In this document: piece by piece, positions 36,556 to 44,815 of the stretch
Numbering within the stretch: the stretch's first letter is position 1
Layout of the letters: every line of letters begins with the position of its first letter
From: Flavobacteriaceae bacterium
GTDB taxonomy: Bacteria; Bacteroidota; Bacteroidia; Flavobacteriales; Flavobacteriaceae
NCBI GenBank assembly: GCA_009886265.1
Contig: QXZR01000085.1
Span: 1-45,733, forward strand
Length of the DNA: 45,733 nt
Direction of reading: 5' to 3'
Notes under the pieces: model-generated
What the model saw: the letters and a program-made list of their open reading frames with translations, nothing else
What the model was told of the DNA's origin: nothing
Databases searched by the model: none
Program-made: the position numbers and the translations under genes

Positions 36556-36595
36556 CAACACAACGCGTTTAAATATTTAAAGCTTTTAAGCTTTG

Positions 36596-36669
36596 CGGTC
36601 TGGACGGGACTCGAACCCGCGACCCCATGCGTGACAGGCATGTATTCTAACCAGCTGAACTACCAGACC
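36596..36669 (-). tRNA. tRNA-Asp (anticodon GTC)
   Basis: The minus strand folds into a complete cloverleaf of 74 bases: acceptor GGTCTGG / CCAGACC with discriminator G, D-arm AGTTCAGCTGGTTAGAAT, anticodon stem-loop CATGC-CTGTCAC-GCATG with anticodon GTC, and T-arm GCGGG-TTCGAGT-CCCGT. CCA is not encoded. A promoter of the form TTTTG-N18-TATATTTG lies about 20 bases upstream and a terminator about 86 bases downstream. Confidence 0.97.
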
Positions 36670-36687
36670 TTTTGCGTTAGGTGCGTG

Positions 36688-36718
36688 CAAATATACACGC
36701 ATTTTCGGATACACAAAA
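36688..36718 (-). promoter_or_regulatory. Promoter of tRNA-Asp
   Basis: On the minus strand TTTTG, 18 bases, then TATATTTG, close to the Bacteroidota TTTG-N19-TAnnTTTG pattern. The -7 box ends 18 bases before the tRNA 5' end. Confidence 0.7.
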
Positions 36719-36734
36719 GCAAAAATAATATTGA

Positions 36735-37052
36735 CTATAACTGTTGGTCAATTGCAGTGGCATAAACAGCCTTTGGAGATACACCAACCTTGCGGTCAAC
36801 GAGCTCACCATTTTTAAATAAAAGTACCGTTGGAATGTTCCGCACCCCAAATTTGGCAGCAAACTCTTGGTTGTTGTCAACGTCTACTTTTCCAACAACG
36901 GCTTTGCCCTCATACTCTTTGCTGAGCTCATCAATAATGGGGCCTACCATGCGGCAAGGTCCACACCACTCTGCCCAGAAATCAACCAATACAGGTTGAC
37001 TGGATTTTAAAACAACTTCTTCAAAGGTTGCATCTGTAATTTCTAGTGCCAT
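36735..37052 (-). CDS. trxA: Thioredoxin
   Basis: 105 residues, the standard length of a cytoplasmic thioredoxin. The active site WAEWCGPCRMVGP (Cys30, Cys33) and the cis-proline segment VRNIPTVLLFKNGE are intact, along with GKVDVDNNQEFAAKFG. It reduces protein disulfides with electrons from thioredoxin reductase. A TACATTTG -7 box lies 22 bases upstream. No hairpin is seen between its stop and the tRNA-Asp promoter. Confidence 0.97.
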   Translation of the reverse strand: MALEITDATFEEVVLKSSQPVLVDFWAEWCGPCRMVGPIIDELSKEYEGKAVVGKVDVDNNQEFAAKFGVRNIPTVLLFKNGELVDRKVGVSPKAVYATAIDQQL

Positions 37053-37074
37053 AACATAATTATTTTTGGATATT

Positions 37075-37082
37075 CAAATGTA
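37075..37082 (-). promoter_or_regulatory. Promoter -7 box for trxA
   Basis: TACATTTG on the minus strand fits TAnnTTTG, 22 bases before the ATG. No TTG is found at the standard -33 spacing. Confidence 0.55.
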
Positions 37083-37152
37083 CATTGTTTTTTTACAAAT
37101 CAGCACAATAATGCATCAGTAGTCACTATTGAGATATTTGTATAATCAATAG

Positions 37153-40100
37153 TTAATTCAATTTATAAGCAACGGGGTATGCGTCCAAAGCTTCTAACAA
37201 TTCACCGCCAACATGCACTTTGAGTTTACGGCTCATGGTATGTAGCTTAATTTCTTCTTCTGTTTCATAGAATGTCATGTCTACTTTGTGATCTCCCTTA
37301 TGTTTTTTAAAGAGCTCATCTAAAAAGGAAGCCAACTTTTCATCTGCGTGGGCTATATCCAGTTTAAGCGTTATTTTGTGTGTACTGGTGGTTAAGGTGT
37401 CTTGAAGCAACTGAAAAGCATTGAACTGCATTCTGGCAGCGCCTCTTTTCCCCGTTTCACGGTTCAACCATCCTTCTCTTACAGAAGCCTTGACGTGGAT
37501 AAAGTTATCCTCCACCAAAAAATGTCGATACTTGAGGTACTCCTCTCCAAATATTTTAAATTGATAAGACTCCTCAAAATCTTCTAAAATAAACATGGCC
37601 CAACCTTTTCCATTCTTGGACACGCGATGGTCTACTTCTCCAACCATGCCGCCAAAGCTTAGCTCTTTGTTGACCAAAGCATCCATGTCATTGAATACCC
37701 CAAGTCTGGCATTACAAAAATGTTTCATGGCAGGAGCAAAATCATCAAGTGGGTGGGCTGATATATATATGCCTACTACTTCTTTTTCTTGCTTTAACTC
37801 CTTTAGGGCGGTCCAAGGCTCACAAATAGGGAGTTCTGGAGTGGCGATGGTCACTGCGGCATCGGCACCAAATAAACTCACCTGTGAAGATTGCTCGTTT
37901 TCTTGGTGTTGAGCGCCATACTTAAGTGCCTTTTCAACAAAAGCTACCCCGTCTCCGTTGTGGTGAAAATATTGCGATCGGTGTGCGTCAGACAAGGAGT
38001 CTAGCCCACCTGCAAGTATCAAACTTTCAAACGATTTTTTATTGGCTGCTCGAAGATCTATGCGCTGTGTCAAATCAAAAATAGATTCGTAGGGCTTCTC
38101 TTGACGATGCGCCACTATGGTCTCAACTGCGGCTCGGCCAACGCCCTTAACAGCACCCATACCAAAGCGAATGGCTCCTTTGTCGTTTACCGTAAACTTG
38201 TAGAATGATTCATTGACATCGGGTCCAAGAACCAGTATACCCATCCTGCGACACTCTTCCATAAAGAAGCTGACCTGCTTAATATCGTTCATGTTGTTGG
38301 ACAGTACCGCCGCCATATATTCTGCTGGATAGTTTGCCTTTAGGTAAGCCGTTTGATAGGCGATCCAAGCGTAACAAGTGGAGTGTGATTTGTTAAAGGC
38401 ATAGGAAGCAAACGCTTCCCAGTCTTTCCAAATCTTTTCAAGTACTTCTCTTGGGTGACCCCGTTCTTCTCCACCATTTAGAAACTTGGGTTTTAACTGC
38501 TCCAGTAAAGCAAAAATCTTTTTACCCATTGCCTTACGCAACACGTCGGCTTCACCTTTGGTGAACCCTGCCAATGCTTGAGACAATTGCATCACTTGCT
38601 CTTGATACACGGTAATGCCATAGGTTTGTTTGAGGTACTGCTCCATGGCTGGCAAATCGTAAGCGATTTCCTCCTGACCATTCTTTCTACGAACAAAACT
38701 AGGGATGTATTCTAGTGGCCCTGGGCGGTATAGCGCATTCATGGCAATTAGATCTTCAAATACATTCGGCTTTAAATCGCGAAGGTATTTTTGCATTCCC
38801 GCACTTTCATACTGAAAAACCCCAACGGTTTCACCGCGTTGAAACAACGCATAAGTGGGTGCGTCATCAAGTGGGAATTCATCTGGATTAAGCTCAATAT
38901 TGCGTTGATATTTGACAATTTTTACTGTGTCTTTTATAAGCGTAAGTGTCTTCAGCCCTAAAAAGTCCATTTTCAGTAGCCCTGCATCCTCCACAACTGA
39001 GTTGTCAAACTGGGTAACATATAAGTCAGAGTCCTTTGCGGTAGCAATAGGAACAAACTCTGTAATATCATCGGGTGTAATGATCACACCACATGCGTGT
39101 GTTCCAGTGTTGCGCAAAGAACCCTCGAGAATCTGGGCCTGCTTAAGCGTCTCAGCCTCTAAATCACTTCCCTCAGCTATGGATTTCAATTGAGCAACAC
39201 GAGCAAACTCATCCGAGCGCAAGGCTTCTTTTAGTGCCTTGTCTTCAAGATTAAAAATTTTCTTCAACTTCATGTTTGGAACTAGCTTGGCCACCCGATC
39301 TGCATCGCCCAACGACAAGTCCAACACCCGTGCGGTATCCCGAATAGACGATTTGGCTGCCATGGTACCATAGGTGATGATTTGCGCCACTTGGTTTGAC
39401 CCGTACTTTTCAATTACATAATCAATGACTTTTGATCTTCCTTCGTCGTCAAAATCAATATCAATATCAGGCAAGCTTACACGGTCGGGATTTAGGAAAC
39501 GCTCAAAAAGCAAGTCGTACTCAATGGGGTCTATATTCGTAATCTTTAGGCAGTAGGCCACCACAGAGCCTGCGGCAGATCCACGTCCTGGTCCAACCGA
39601 TACATCCATTTCTCTTGCAGCAGCAATAAAATCTTGTACAATTAAAAAGTAGCCGGGATATCCCGTGTTTTCAATAACGCTCAATTCAAAATCAATACGT
39701 TCTGTAAGTTCATCGTTTAAGGCTTCATACCGGGTCTTAGCACCTTCATAGGTAATGTGGCGCAGGTAGGCATTTTCGCCCCGCTTCCCCCCGTCGGTAT
39801 CGTCTTCAGCAGATTGAAATGCACCAGGAATATCAAATTTTGGAAGCAATACTTCTCGAGCCAAATCAAAGGCGGTTATTTTATCCAGTATTTCGGCAAT
39901 GCTTTCCAATGCTTGTGGCACATCGGCAAACAATTCTTGCATTTGTGCTGGCGTCTTGAAATAATATTCTTGGTTTGGAAGACCATATCTATAACCACGG
40001 CCACGGCCAATAGGCGTCGCCTGTTTTTCTCCGTCCTTAACACACAACAATATATCATGTGCATTGGCTTCTTCTTGCTTTAGATAAAACACAGAGTTAG

Positions 40101-41484
40101 TAGCGACAAGTTTTACATTATGCCTTTGTGAAAACTGAATAAGCACAGGGTTGATGCGGTTTTCATCCTCCTGTTGGTGCCGCATGATTTCAATGTAGAG
40201 ATCGTCATGAAACTGTTCTTTCCACCACAACAGCGCCTCCTCTGCCTGCTTTTCGCCTACGTTGAGTAATTTAGAAGGCACTTCGCCGTAAACATTCCCG
40301 GTCAGCACAATGAGGTTGTCTTTGTATTGCTGTATTAATTTTCTATCAACTCGAGGCACATAATAGAAGCCTTTGGTGTACGCCAGGGAAGATAGCTTGG
40401 ATAGGTTTTGGTAACCTGCTTTGTTTTTGGCAAGAAAAACCATCTGATAACCATTATCCCTTCGACTGCGGTCTAAGTGGTCTTCACACACGTTGAGTGT
40501 GATACCTACTATGGGTTTAAGCGGCGGCCTATCGTCATCTTCAGCGCGCTTGGCATTGACTTGTTTGACAGATTTTACAAAATGGAATGCGCCCATCAAA
40601 TTACCCAAGTCTGTTAATGCCACGGCTGGCATCCCCATTTGGTCTGCTGTTTCCGCTAGTTCTTTTACCCTTATGGTAGACTGCAAGACCGTAAATTGCG
40701 AAAGGGTGTGCAAGTGTGCAAAAGGAGTGCTTAGCGCTGTTTTGGCTAAGACAGCTGGCGTAGAAACAGGCGCTTGCTTCTCTTGAATTAGTTTTGCTGA
40801 TGCTGCCTTAAGATCGGTGTGTGACAAACCTATTAACGGCACGGCTTCTTCAAAAGTTTCATTTAGCCGTGACACAAGTAGTTCACCATCTGTGATTTGG
40901 TTTGCAGGAAATTTATTTCGACGCAGCAACTCGAAAAACGCACGGGCTGTAGCCTCTACATCTGCAGTGGCATTGTGCGCTTGGTCAAAGCTGTCATCAA
41001 ATAACTGTTTGTAGAGTTCTGAAAGGGTTGGCAGTTTAAATCTTCCTCCTCTGCCACCAGGTATTTGACATAGCGTAGCAGTGTGCTCTGTACAAGTGTC
41101 TAAAATGGGGGTTGTGGTAACAGAAGTATCCAAACCAAGGCGGTCTAGCTCTGCGCCAATGATATTGACGTCAAACTTTACATTATGACCAATGATGTAT
41201 TTTGATTTGGCCAATGCAGTGTTAAAGTCAGCTAAAATTGCATTTATAGCACTGCCTTCTTTAGTCGATAGCGCTGTGCTAATTCCATGTATTTGTTCTG
41301 ACTCAAAAGGAATATCAAAACCTTCAGGGGAAACAATAAAATCCTTGTGTTCTACACAGTTGCCAAAGTCATCGTGAAGTTGCCATGCAATCTGAACACA
41401 TCGTGGCCAATTTTCATGATCTGAAATAGGCGCATCCCAGCGTTTTGGCAAGCCAGTGGTTTCGGTATCAAAAACTAAAAACAT
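37153..41484 (-). CDS. dnaE: DNA polymerase III alpha subunit with N-terminal proofreading exonuclease
   Basis: 1443 residues. An N-terminal DEDDh exonuclease of the DnaQ type (about 1-190) has all catalytic residues: Asp6 and Glu8 (FDTETTG), Asp105 (HNVKFD), His170 and Asp175 (HNATADVEA). A PHP domain starts near 255 but its metal motif is degraded (HLHTLSQF in place of HxHxHSxYS). The C-family polymerase core follows with PDIDIDFDDEGR supplying the catalytic aspartates, GRGSAAGSVVAYCL and GGEERGHPREVLE, then helix-hairpin-helix and OB-fold parts. It is the chromosomal replicase. The exonuclease-polymerase fusion is, from memory, typical for flavobacteria. Divergent from rpsP. Confidence 0.97.
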   Translation of the reverse strand: MFLVFDTETTGLPKRWDAPISDHENWPRCVQIAWQLHDDFGNCVEHKDFIVSPEGFDIPFESEQIHGISTALSTKEGSAINAILADFNTALAKSKYIIGHNVKFDVNIIGAELDRLGLDTSVTTTPILDTCTEHTATLCQIPGGRGGRFKLPTLSELYKQLFDDSFDQAHNATADVEATARAFFELLRRNKFPANQITDGELLVSRLNETFEEAVPLIGLSHTDLKAASAKLIQEKQAPVSTPAVLAKTALSTPFAHLHTLSQFTVLQSTIRVKELAETADQMGMPAVALTDLGNLMGAFHFVKSVKQVNAKRAEDDDRPPLKPIVGITLNVCEDHLDRSRRDNGYQMVFLAKNKAGYQNLSKLSSLAYTKGFYYVPRVDRKLIQQYKDNLIVLTGNVYGEVPSKLLNVGEKQAEEALLWWKEQFHDDLYIEIMRHQQEDENRINPVLIQFSQRHNVKLVATNSVFYLKQEEANAHDILLCVKDGEKQATPIGRGRGYRYGLPNQEYYFKTPAQMQELFADVPQALESIAEILDKITAFDLAREVLLPKFDIPGAFQSAEDDTDGGKRGENAYLRHITYEGAKTRYEALNDELTERIDFELSVIENTGYPGYFLIVQDFIAAAREMDVSVGPGRGSAAGSVVAYCLKITNIDPIEYDLLFERFLNPDRVSLPDIDIDFDDEGRSKVIDYVIEKYGSNQVAQIITYGTMAAKSSIRDTARVLDLSLGDADRVAKLVPNMKLKKIFNLEDKALKEALRSDEFARVAQLKSIAEGSDLEAETLKQAQILEGSLRNTGTHACGVIITPDDITEFVPIATAKDSDLYVTQFDNSVVEDAGLLKMDFLGLKTLTLIKDTVKIVKYQRNIELNPDEFPLDDAPTYALFQRGETVGVFQYESAGMQKYLRDLKPNVFEDLIAMNALYRPGPLEYIPSFVRRKNGQEEIAYDLPAMEQYLKQTYGITVYQEQVMQLSQALAGFTKGEADVLRKAMGKKIFALLEQLKPKFLNGGEERGHPREVLEKIWKDWEAFASYAFNKSHSTCYAWIAYQTAYLKANYPAEYMAAVLSNNMNDIKQVSFFMEECRRMGILVLGPDVNESFYKFTVNDKGAIRFGMGAVKGVGRAAVETIVAHRQEKPYESIFDLTQRIDLRAANKKSFESLILAGGLDSLSDAHRSQYFHHNGDGVAFVEKALKYGAQHQENEQSSQVSLFGADAAVTIATPELPICEPWTALKELKQEKEVVGIYISAHPLDDFAPAMKHFCNARLGVFNDMDALVNKELSFGGMVGEVDHRVSKNGKGWAMFILEDFEESYQFKIFGEEYLKYRHFLVEDNFIHVKASVREGWLNRETGKRGAARMQFNAFQLLQDTLTTSTHKITLKLDIAHADEKLASFLDELFKKHKGDHKVDMTFYETEEEIKLHTMSRKLKVHVGGELLEALDAYPVAYKLN

Positions 41485-41558
41485 GGTAACGGATTAGCCA
41501 ACTAATTTAGTGAAGTTAGTATGTAAAATATACGCAAGTGAATATGAAGTTATTAACG

Positions 41559-41589
41559 TTTGGTAAAATCAAAAAATAGTGTAGATTTG
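41559..41589 (+). promoter_or_regulatory. Promoter of the rpsP-rimM operon
   Basis: TTTG, then exactly 19 bases, then TAGATTTG: a full match to the Bacteroidota TTTG-N19-TAnnTTTG promoter, the best in the window. Transcription should start near 41595, giving a leader of about 40 bases before rpsP. Confidence 0.85.
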
Positions 41590-41635
41590 CCACGCATTAA
41601 TAACCAGGGTTTTGCACCCAAAAATTTAATTTGAT

Positions 41636-42325
41636 ATGTCAGTAAAAATTCGTCTTCAAAGACACGGTAAAAAAGGAAAGCCCTTCTATTGGGTAGTTGC
41701 AGCAGATGCACGTTCTAAAAGAGATGGTCGCTACCTAGAAAAAATAGGTACTTACAATCCCAATACCAACCCAGCAACATTAAAAATCGACGTTGACAGC
41801 GCTGTTAATTGGCTTCAAAACGGAGCACAACCAACGGACACAGCTCGTAACTTACTATCTGAAGTAGGTGCTATGTTGAAAAATCACCTAGTTAATGGTG
41901 TTCACAAAGGTGCGCTTAAAGAAGAAGACGTTGAAACAAAATTTGAAGCGTGGTTGGCTGATAAAGCATCACGCAACACTGTTAATATTGAAAAACTTTC
42001 CAAAGCTAAAGCCGACGAAAAAGCTAAAATTTTAGCTGCTGAAAAAGAAGTTAGCGAAAAACGAAAGGCTGATGCCGAAACTGCAATAGCAGAGGAAGAA
42101 GCTGCGGCTGCAGCATCTGAAGCTGAAGCTGCTGCTGAGAAAGCTGCATCAGAGGCTCCGGTTGAGGAAGCTGCACCAGAGGCTGACGCTGAAGAAGCTG
42201 CACCTGAAGCTGCTGCTGAAGAAGCTGCACCAGAGGCTGCCGCTGAAGAAGCTGCACCAGAGGCTGCCACTGAAGAAGCTGCCGCTGAAGAAGCTGCACC
42301 AGAGGCTGACGAGAAGGCTGAATAA
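41636..42325 (+). CDS. rpsP: 30S ribosomal protein S16 with long acidic C-terminal repeat tail
   Basis: 229 residues. The first 80 or so form the normal S16 domain ([56 protein letters not shown]), which binds 16S rRNA during 30S assembly. A helical Bacteroidota-type extension (80-140) and a charged, coiled-coil-like segment ([20 protein letters not shown]) follow. The last 55 residues are five copies of the nine-residue unit EEAAPEAxx with one shortened unit, strongly acidic. E. coli S16 is only 82 residues long. rimM starts 9 bases after the stop. Confidence 0.96.
   Translation: MSVKIRLQRHGKKGKPFYWVVAADARSKRDGRYLEKIGTYNPNTNPATLKIDVDSAVNWLQNGAQPTDTARNLLSEVGAMLKNHLVNGVHKGALKEEDVETKFEAWLADKASRNTVNIEKLSKAKADEKAKILAAEKEVSEKRKADAETAIAEEEAAAAASEAEAAAEKAASEAPVEEAAPEADAEEAAPEAAAEEAAPEAAAEEAAPEAATEEAAAEEAAPEADEKAE
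42164..42313 (+). repeat. In-frame 27-base tandem repeat in rpsP
   Basis: Five copies of a 27-base unit beginning GAAGAAGCTGCACCAGAGGC, encoding EEAAPEAxx, plus a 15-base partial copy between the fourth and fifth. Copies differ mostly at wobble bases and at the last two codons. Such arrays can change in copy number by slippage without breaking the frame. Confidence 0.85.
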
Positions 42326-42334
42326 CACCAACAC

Positions 42335-42868
42335 ATGCGTTTCGAAGACTGTTTTTTTCTTGGAACAGTGGTCGGTAAATACAGTTTTAAAGGCGAAGTA
42401 CTCCTTAAGCTAGATACTGACGAGCCAGAAATATATCAATCCCTTGATAGTCTCTTTCTAGCACAAAACAATGCGCTTATCCCTTTTTTTGTTGAGAAGT
42501 GTGCCATGCACAAACCTGGATTATTACGTCTTCGCTTAGAGGATGTCGATAATGAGGAAGATGCCAATCTGATACTTAAGTTAAAAGCATATTTGCCATT
42601 GACGAAGCTTCCAAAACTGGCTGGAAATAAATTTTATTACCACGAAATCATCGGTTTTGATGTTGTTGACAAAAACTTGGGCGAGATTGGTTCCGTTGTA
42701 GCAATTAATGAACATACCGCACAGGCAACCATTGAAGTTTCCATTGGTCAAAAAATAGCTTTAATCCCAATAGTTGATGAGATCATTTTGGAGGTTAAAA
42801 GAGATACAAAATCCATTTACGTTGACACGCCACCAGGCCTGATTGACCTTTACACCAACGATGCGTAG
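42335..42868 (+). CDS. rimM: Ribosome maturation factor RimM
   Basis: 177 residues. The N-terminal RimM domain (CFFLGTVVGKYSFKGEVLLK) is followed by a PRC-barrel (KFYYHEIIGFDVVDKNLGEIG, ALIPIVDEIILEVKRDTKSI, ending DTPPGLIDLY). It binds S19 and helps mature the 30S head, and it normally sits next to rpsP, as here (9-base gap). Its last codons overlap the start of the TonB-dependent receptor by 8 bases, so that receptor is coupled to a ribosomal operon. Confidence 0.96.
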   Translation: MRFEDCFFLGTVVGKYSFKGEVLLKLDTDEPEIYQSLDSLFLAQNNALIPFFVEKCAMHKPGLLRLRLEDVDNEEDANLILKLKAYLPLTKLPKLAGNKFYYHEIIGFDVVDKNLGEIGSVVAINEHTAQATIEVSIGQKIALIPIVDEIILEVKRDTKSIYVDTPPGLIDLYTNDA

Positions 42869-44780
42869 GGCTTTATACTTTATGTTGCTATTTTCCGCAA
42901 TTTGCCATGCGCAAGTGCAACAGTTAGAAGAAGTAGTTTTACGTGCACAGCGAATACAAAGCAGTATTCAACCCATAAGTCAAACGGATATTGCCCAAGA
43001 CAGCCTACTGCTAAAGCAAGACATTGGAGAATTATTACAAGGCGTACCCAGCTTATTTGTCAGCAGCCAGCAAAATTTCAGTCAAGACACACGCATTTCC
43101 ATTCGTGGGTTTGGAACACGTGCCACTTTTGGCATTCGCGGTATTAAGGTTTTGTGGGATGGCATCCCCGTTACTACACCCGATGGACAGACACAATTGG
43201 ACCACATTCCATTATCCTCCATGGGAACTATTGAAGTTATTCGAGGCGTTTCTAGTGGGCTGTATGGCAATGCATCGGGAGGCGTCATATTGCTCAAAAG
43301 CACCCCAATTAAAAATGAACAAACACTTACCGCAACATTCGGAGACTTTGGCACCCAACACTTGGTTGGCAGCTACGGTTCTAAGAATGAAAAAAATCTG
43401 TTTCGCGCCGTCGTAGAACACAAAAAATACAATGGTTACCGACATTGGAGTGGCTATGAAAACAGCCTCATAAACCTATCCAATACCTTTATTATTACCA
43501 ACGGAAATAAACTTTCTGTTGATTACAGTTATTTCAACAGTCCAATGGCATTGGATGCTGGCGGGCTCACATTAGCTGAAGTAACACAAAACCGCAGTCA
43601 AGCAAGACAGCGAAACCTAGATTATAAAGCAGGTGAAAAGGTGCAACAGCATCAATTCACGGCGCGTTGGCAAAGTAAAAAATGGACCGCTTATGGGTTT
43701 TTTACAAAACGTAATCTAGATGCGAAACTGCCTTTTGAATTTGGTGGTCAAATTGATTTGGGGCGTAGTTACTATGGTCTTGGCATGCAGAAAGACGGAC
43801 GTAAAAAGCAGTGGCTATGGCAATATGGCGTTGAGGCAGCAGCCCAAAGAGACGGAAGAAACAGGTTTAAAAACATCTTGGGAGAAAAAGGAACCGCTAC
43901 GCTAGACCAAAGCGAACGCTTTTACACACTTGGCGCCTATGGCATTGTTGAATTAGCCCTCAGCGATTGGCGATTCCGTGCGACGCTTCGTGCCGACACC
44001 CACCGCATACAACTCGTTGATTTTATGGGCACTAATTCGGACAAAAAAAACCTGTCTGCCTTCTCTCCTGCTATCGCGGCATTTTATAGCTTTTCGCCCA
44101 GCCTAAGCAGTTATATCCGTTGGGGAACAGGCTTTGAAACACCATCACTCAATGAACTATCTGCCAATCCAACAGGAAAAACTGGCTTTAATAATATACT
44201 AACGCCCCAACAATCAGAAGAAGTAGAAGTTGGCTTGTATCTAAAAACAAAGATTTTTCACGCTTCGCTTACACTGTTTACAACAACAACCCAAGACGAG
44301 ATTTTATCCTACGAGCTTAACGCTTTTCCAGGGCAAGATTTTTTTAGGAATATTGGCCGTGTAGACAGAAAAGGTATTGAGGCTACAGCCAACTTTCGCA
44401 TGGCAAAAACTGCCACCCTAAAACTCAATTATAGCCAGGGAACATTTAAAACCCAAGACAGCAATGACTTGCCTAACGTACCTAGAAGTCAGTTTAGCGC
44501 AGGCCTAAATCATCTTTTTGGAAAAACTGCTGTATCGCTGAACATACGCCATATAGGCAAGCGTTATGCCGATTCTAAAAACCTTGTTGAAGTATCAGAA
44601 TTTTGGACATTTGACCTGTATGCGCAACGCAAATGGGACATAACAACTTGGACAATGGGCATTAGTAATATTGCCAATGCAAACTACTATGACAATATCC
44701 GTATCAATGCCTTTGGTGGGCGATACTTTGAGCCTGCTGCCATGCGCCAAGCCTTTGCGCGTGTTCAAGTGCAGTTATAG
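42861..44780 (+). CDS. pqqU: TonB-dependent outer-membrane receptor resembling PqqU (YncD)
   Basis: 639 residues from ATG 42861 (an upstream ATG would add six residues). Signal peptide about 1-17 (SAICHA), then LEEVVLRAQR, a plug domain (about 35-145) and a 22-strand barrel to the C-terminus. Stretches closely follow E. coli PqqU/YncD as I remember it: SIRGFGTRATFGIRGIKV, DGIPVTTPDGQTQ, GLYGNASGGV, DAGGLTLAEVTQN, TGFETPSLNELS and GGRYFEPA. In E. coli this protein imports the redox cofactor pyrroloquinoline quinone. There is no SusC-type N-terminal carboxypeptidase-like domain. The next gene is a PQQ-dependent sugar dehydrogenase, which supports the assignment. The symbol is tentative: a different small substrate cannot be excluded without alignment. 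Confidence 0.75.
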   Translation: MRRALYFMLLFSAICHAQVQQLEEVVLRAQRIQSSIQPISQTDIAQDSLLLKQDIGELLQGVPSLFVSSQQNFSQDTRISIRGFGTRATFGIRGIKVLWDGIPVTTPDGQTQLDHIPLSSMGTIEVIRGVSSGLYGNASGGVILLKSTPIKNEQTLTATFGDFGTQHLVGSYGSKNEKNLFRAVVEHKKYNGYRHWSGYENSLINLSNTFIITNGNKLSVDYSYFNSPMALDAGGLTLAEVTQNRSQARQRNLDYKAGEKVQQHQFTARWQSKKWTAYGFFTKRNLDAKLPFEFGGQIDLGRSYYGLGMQKDGRKKQWLWQYGVEAAAQRDGRNRFKNILGEKGTATLDQSERFYTLGAYGIVELALSDWRFRATLRADTHRIQLVDFMGTNSDKKNLSAFSPAIAAFYSFSPSLSSYIRWGTGFETPSLNELSANPTGKTGFNNILTPQQSEEVEVGLYLKTKIFHASLTLFTTTTQDEILSYELNAFPGQDFFRNIGRVDRKGIEATANFRMAKTATLKLNYSQGTFKTQDSNDLPNVPRSQFSAGLNHLFGKTAVSLNIRHIGKRYADSKNLVEVSEFWTFDLYAQRKWDITTWTMGISNIANANYYDNIRINAFGGRYFEPAAMRQAFARVQVQL

Positions 44781-44794
44781 ATTTGGTATATTTG
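44754..44794 (+). promoter_or_regulatory. Promoter of the PQQ sugar dehydrogenase gene
   Basis: TTTG, 20 bases, then TAGATTTG (44778-44785) is close to the standard pattern; a second -7 box TATATTTG (44787-44794) overlaps just downstream. The ATG follows at 44816. The promoter lies over the receptor stop, so the dehydrogenase can be expressed on its own. Confidence 0.6.
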
Positions 44795-44815
44795 TGATAA
44801 TGCTAAATTAACCCC

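Noticed and set aside
36459-36595. tRNA-like pairing GGTTC / GAACC as a second, decayed tRNA
   Set aside because: Only a possible T-arm is present; no acceptor, anticodon or D-arm can be found around it.
36514-36765. Plus-strand open frame of 83 codons containing WTGLEPATPCVTGMYSNQ
   Set aside because: It is the antisense reading of tRNA-Asp; this peptide is a well-known artefact of gene callers over tRNAs.
41902-42336. Minus-strand open frame rich in Ala and Ser
   Set aside because: A shadow of the rpsP repeat; its composition comes from the complement of GCT/GAA codons and it has no promoter or homologue pattern.
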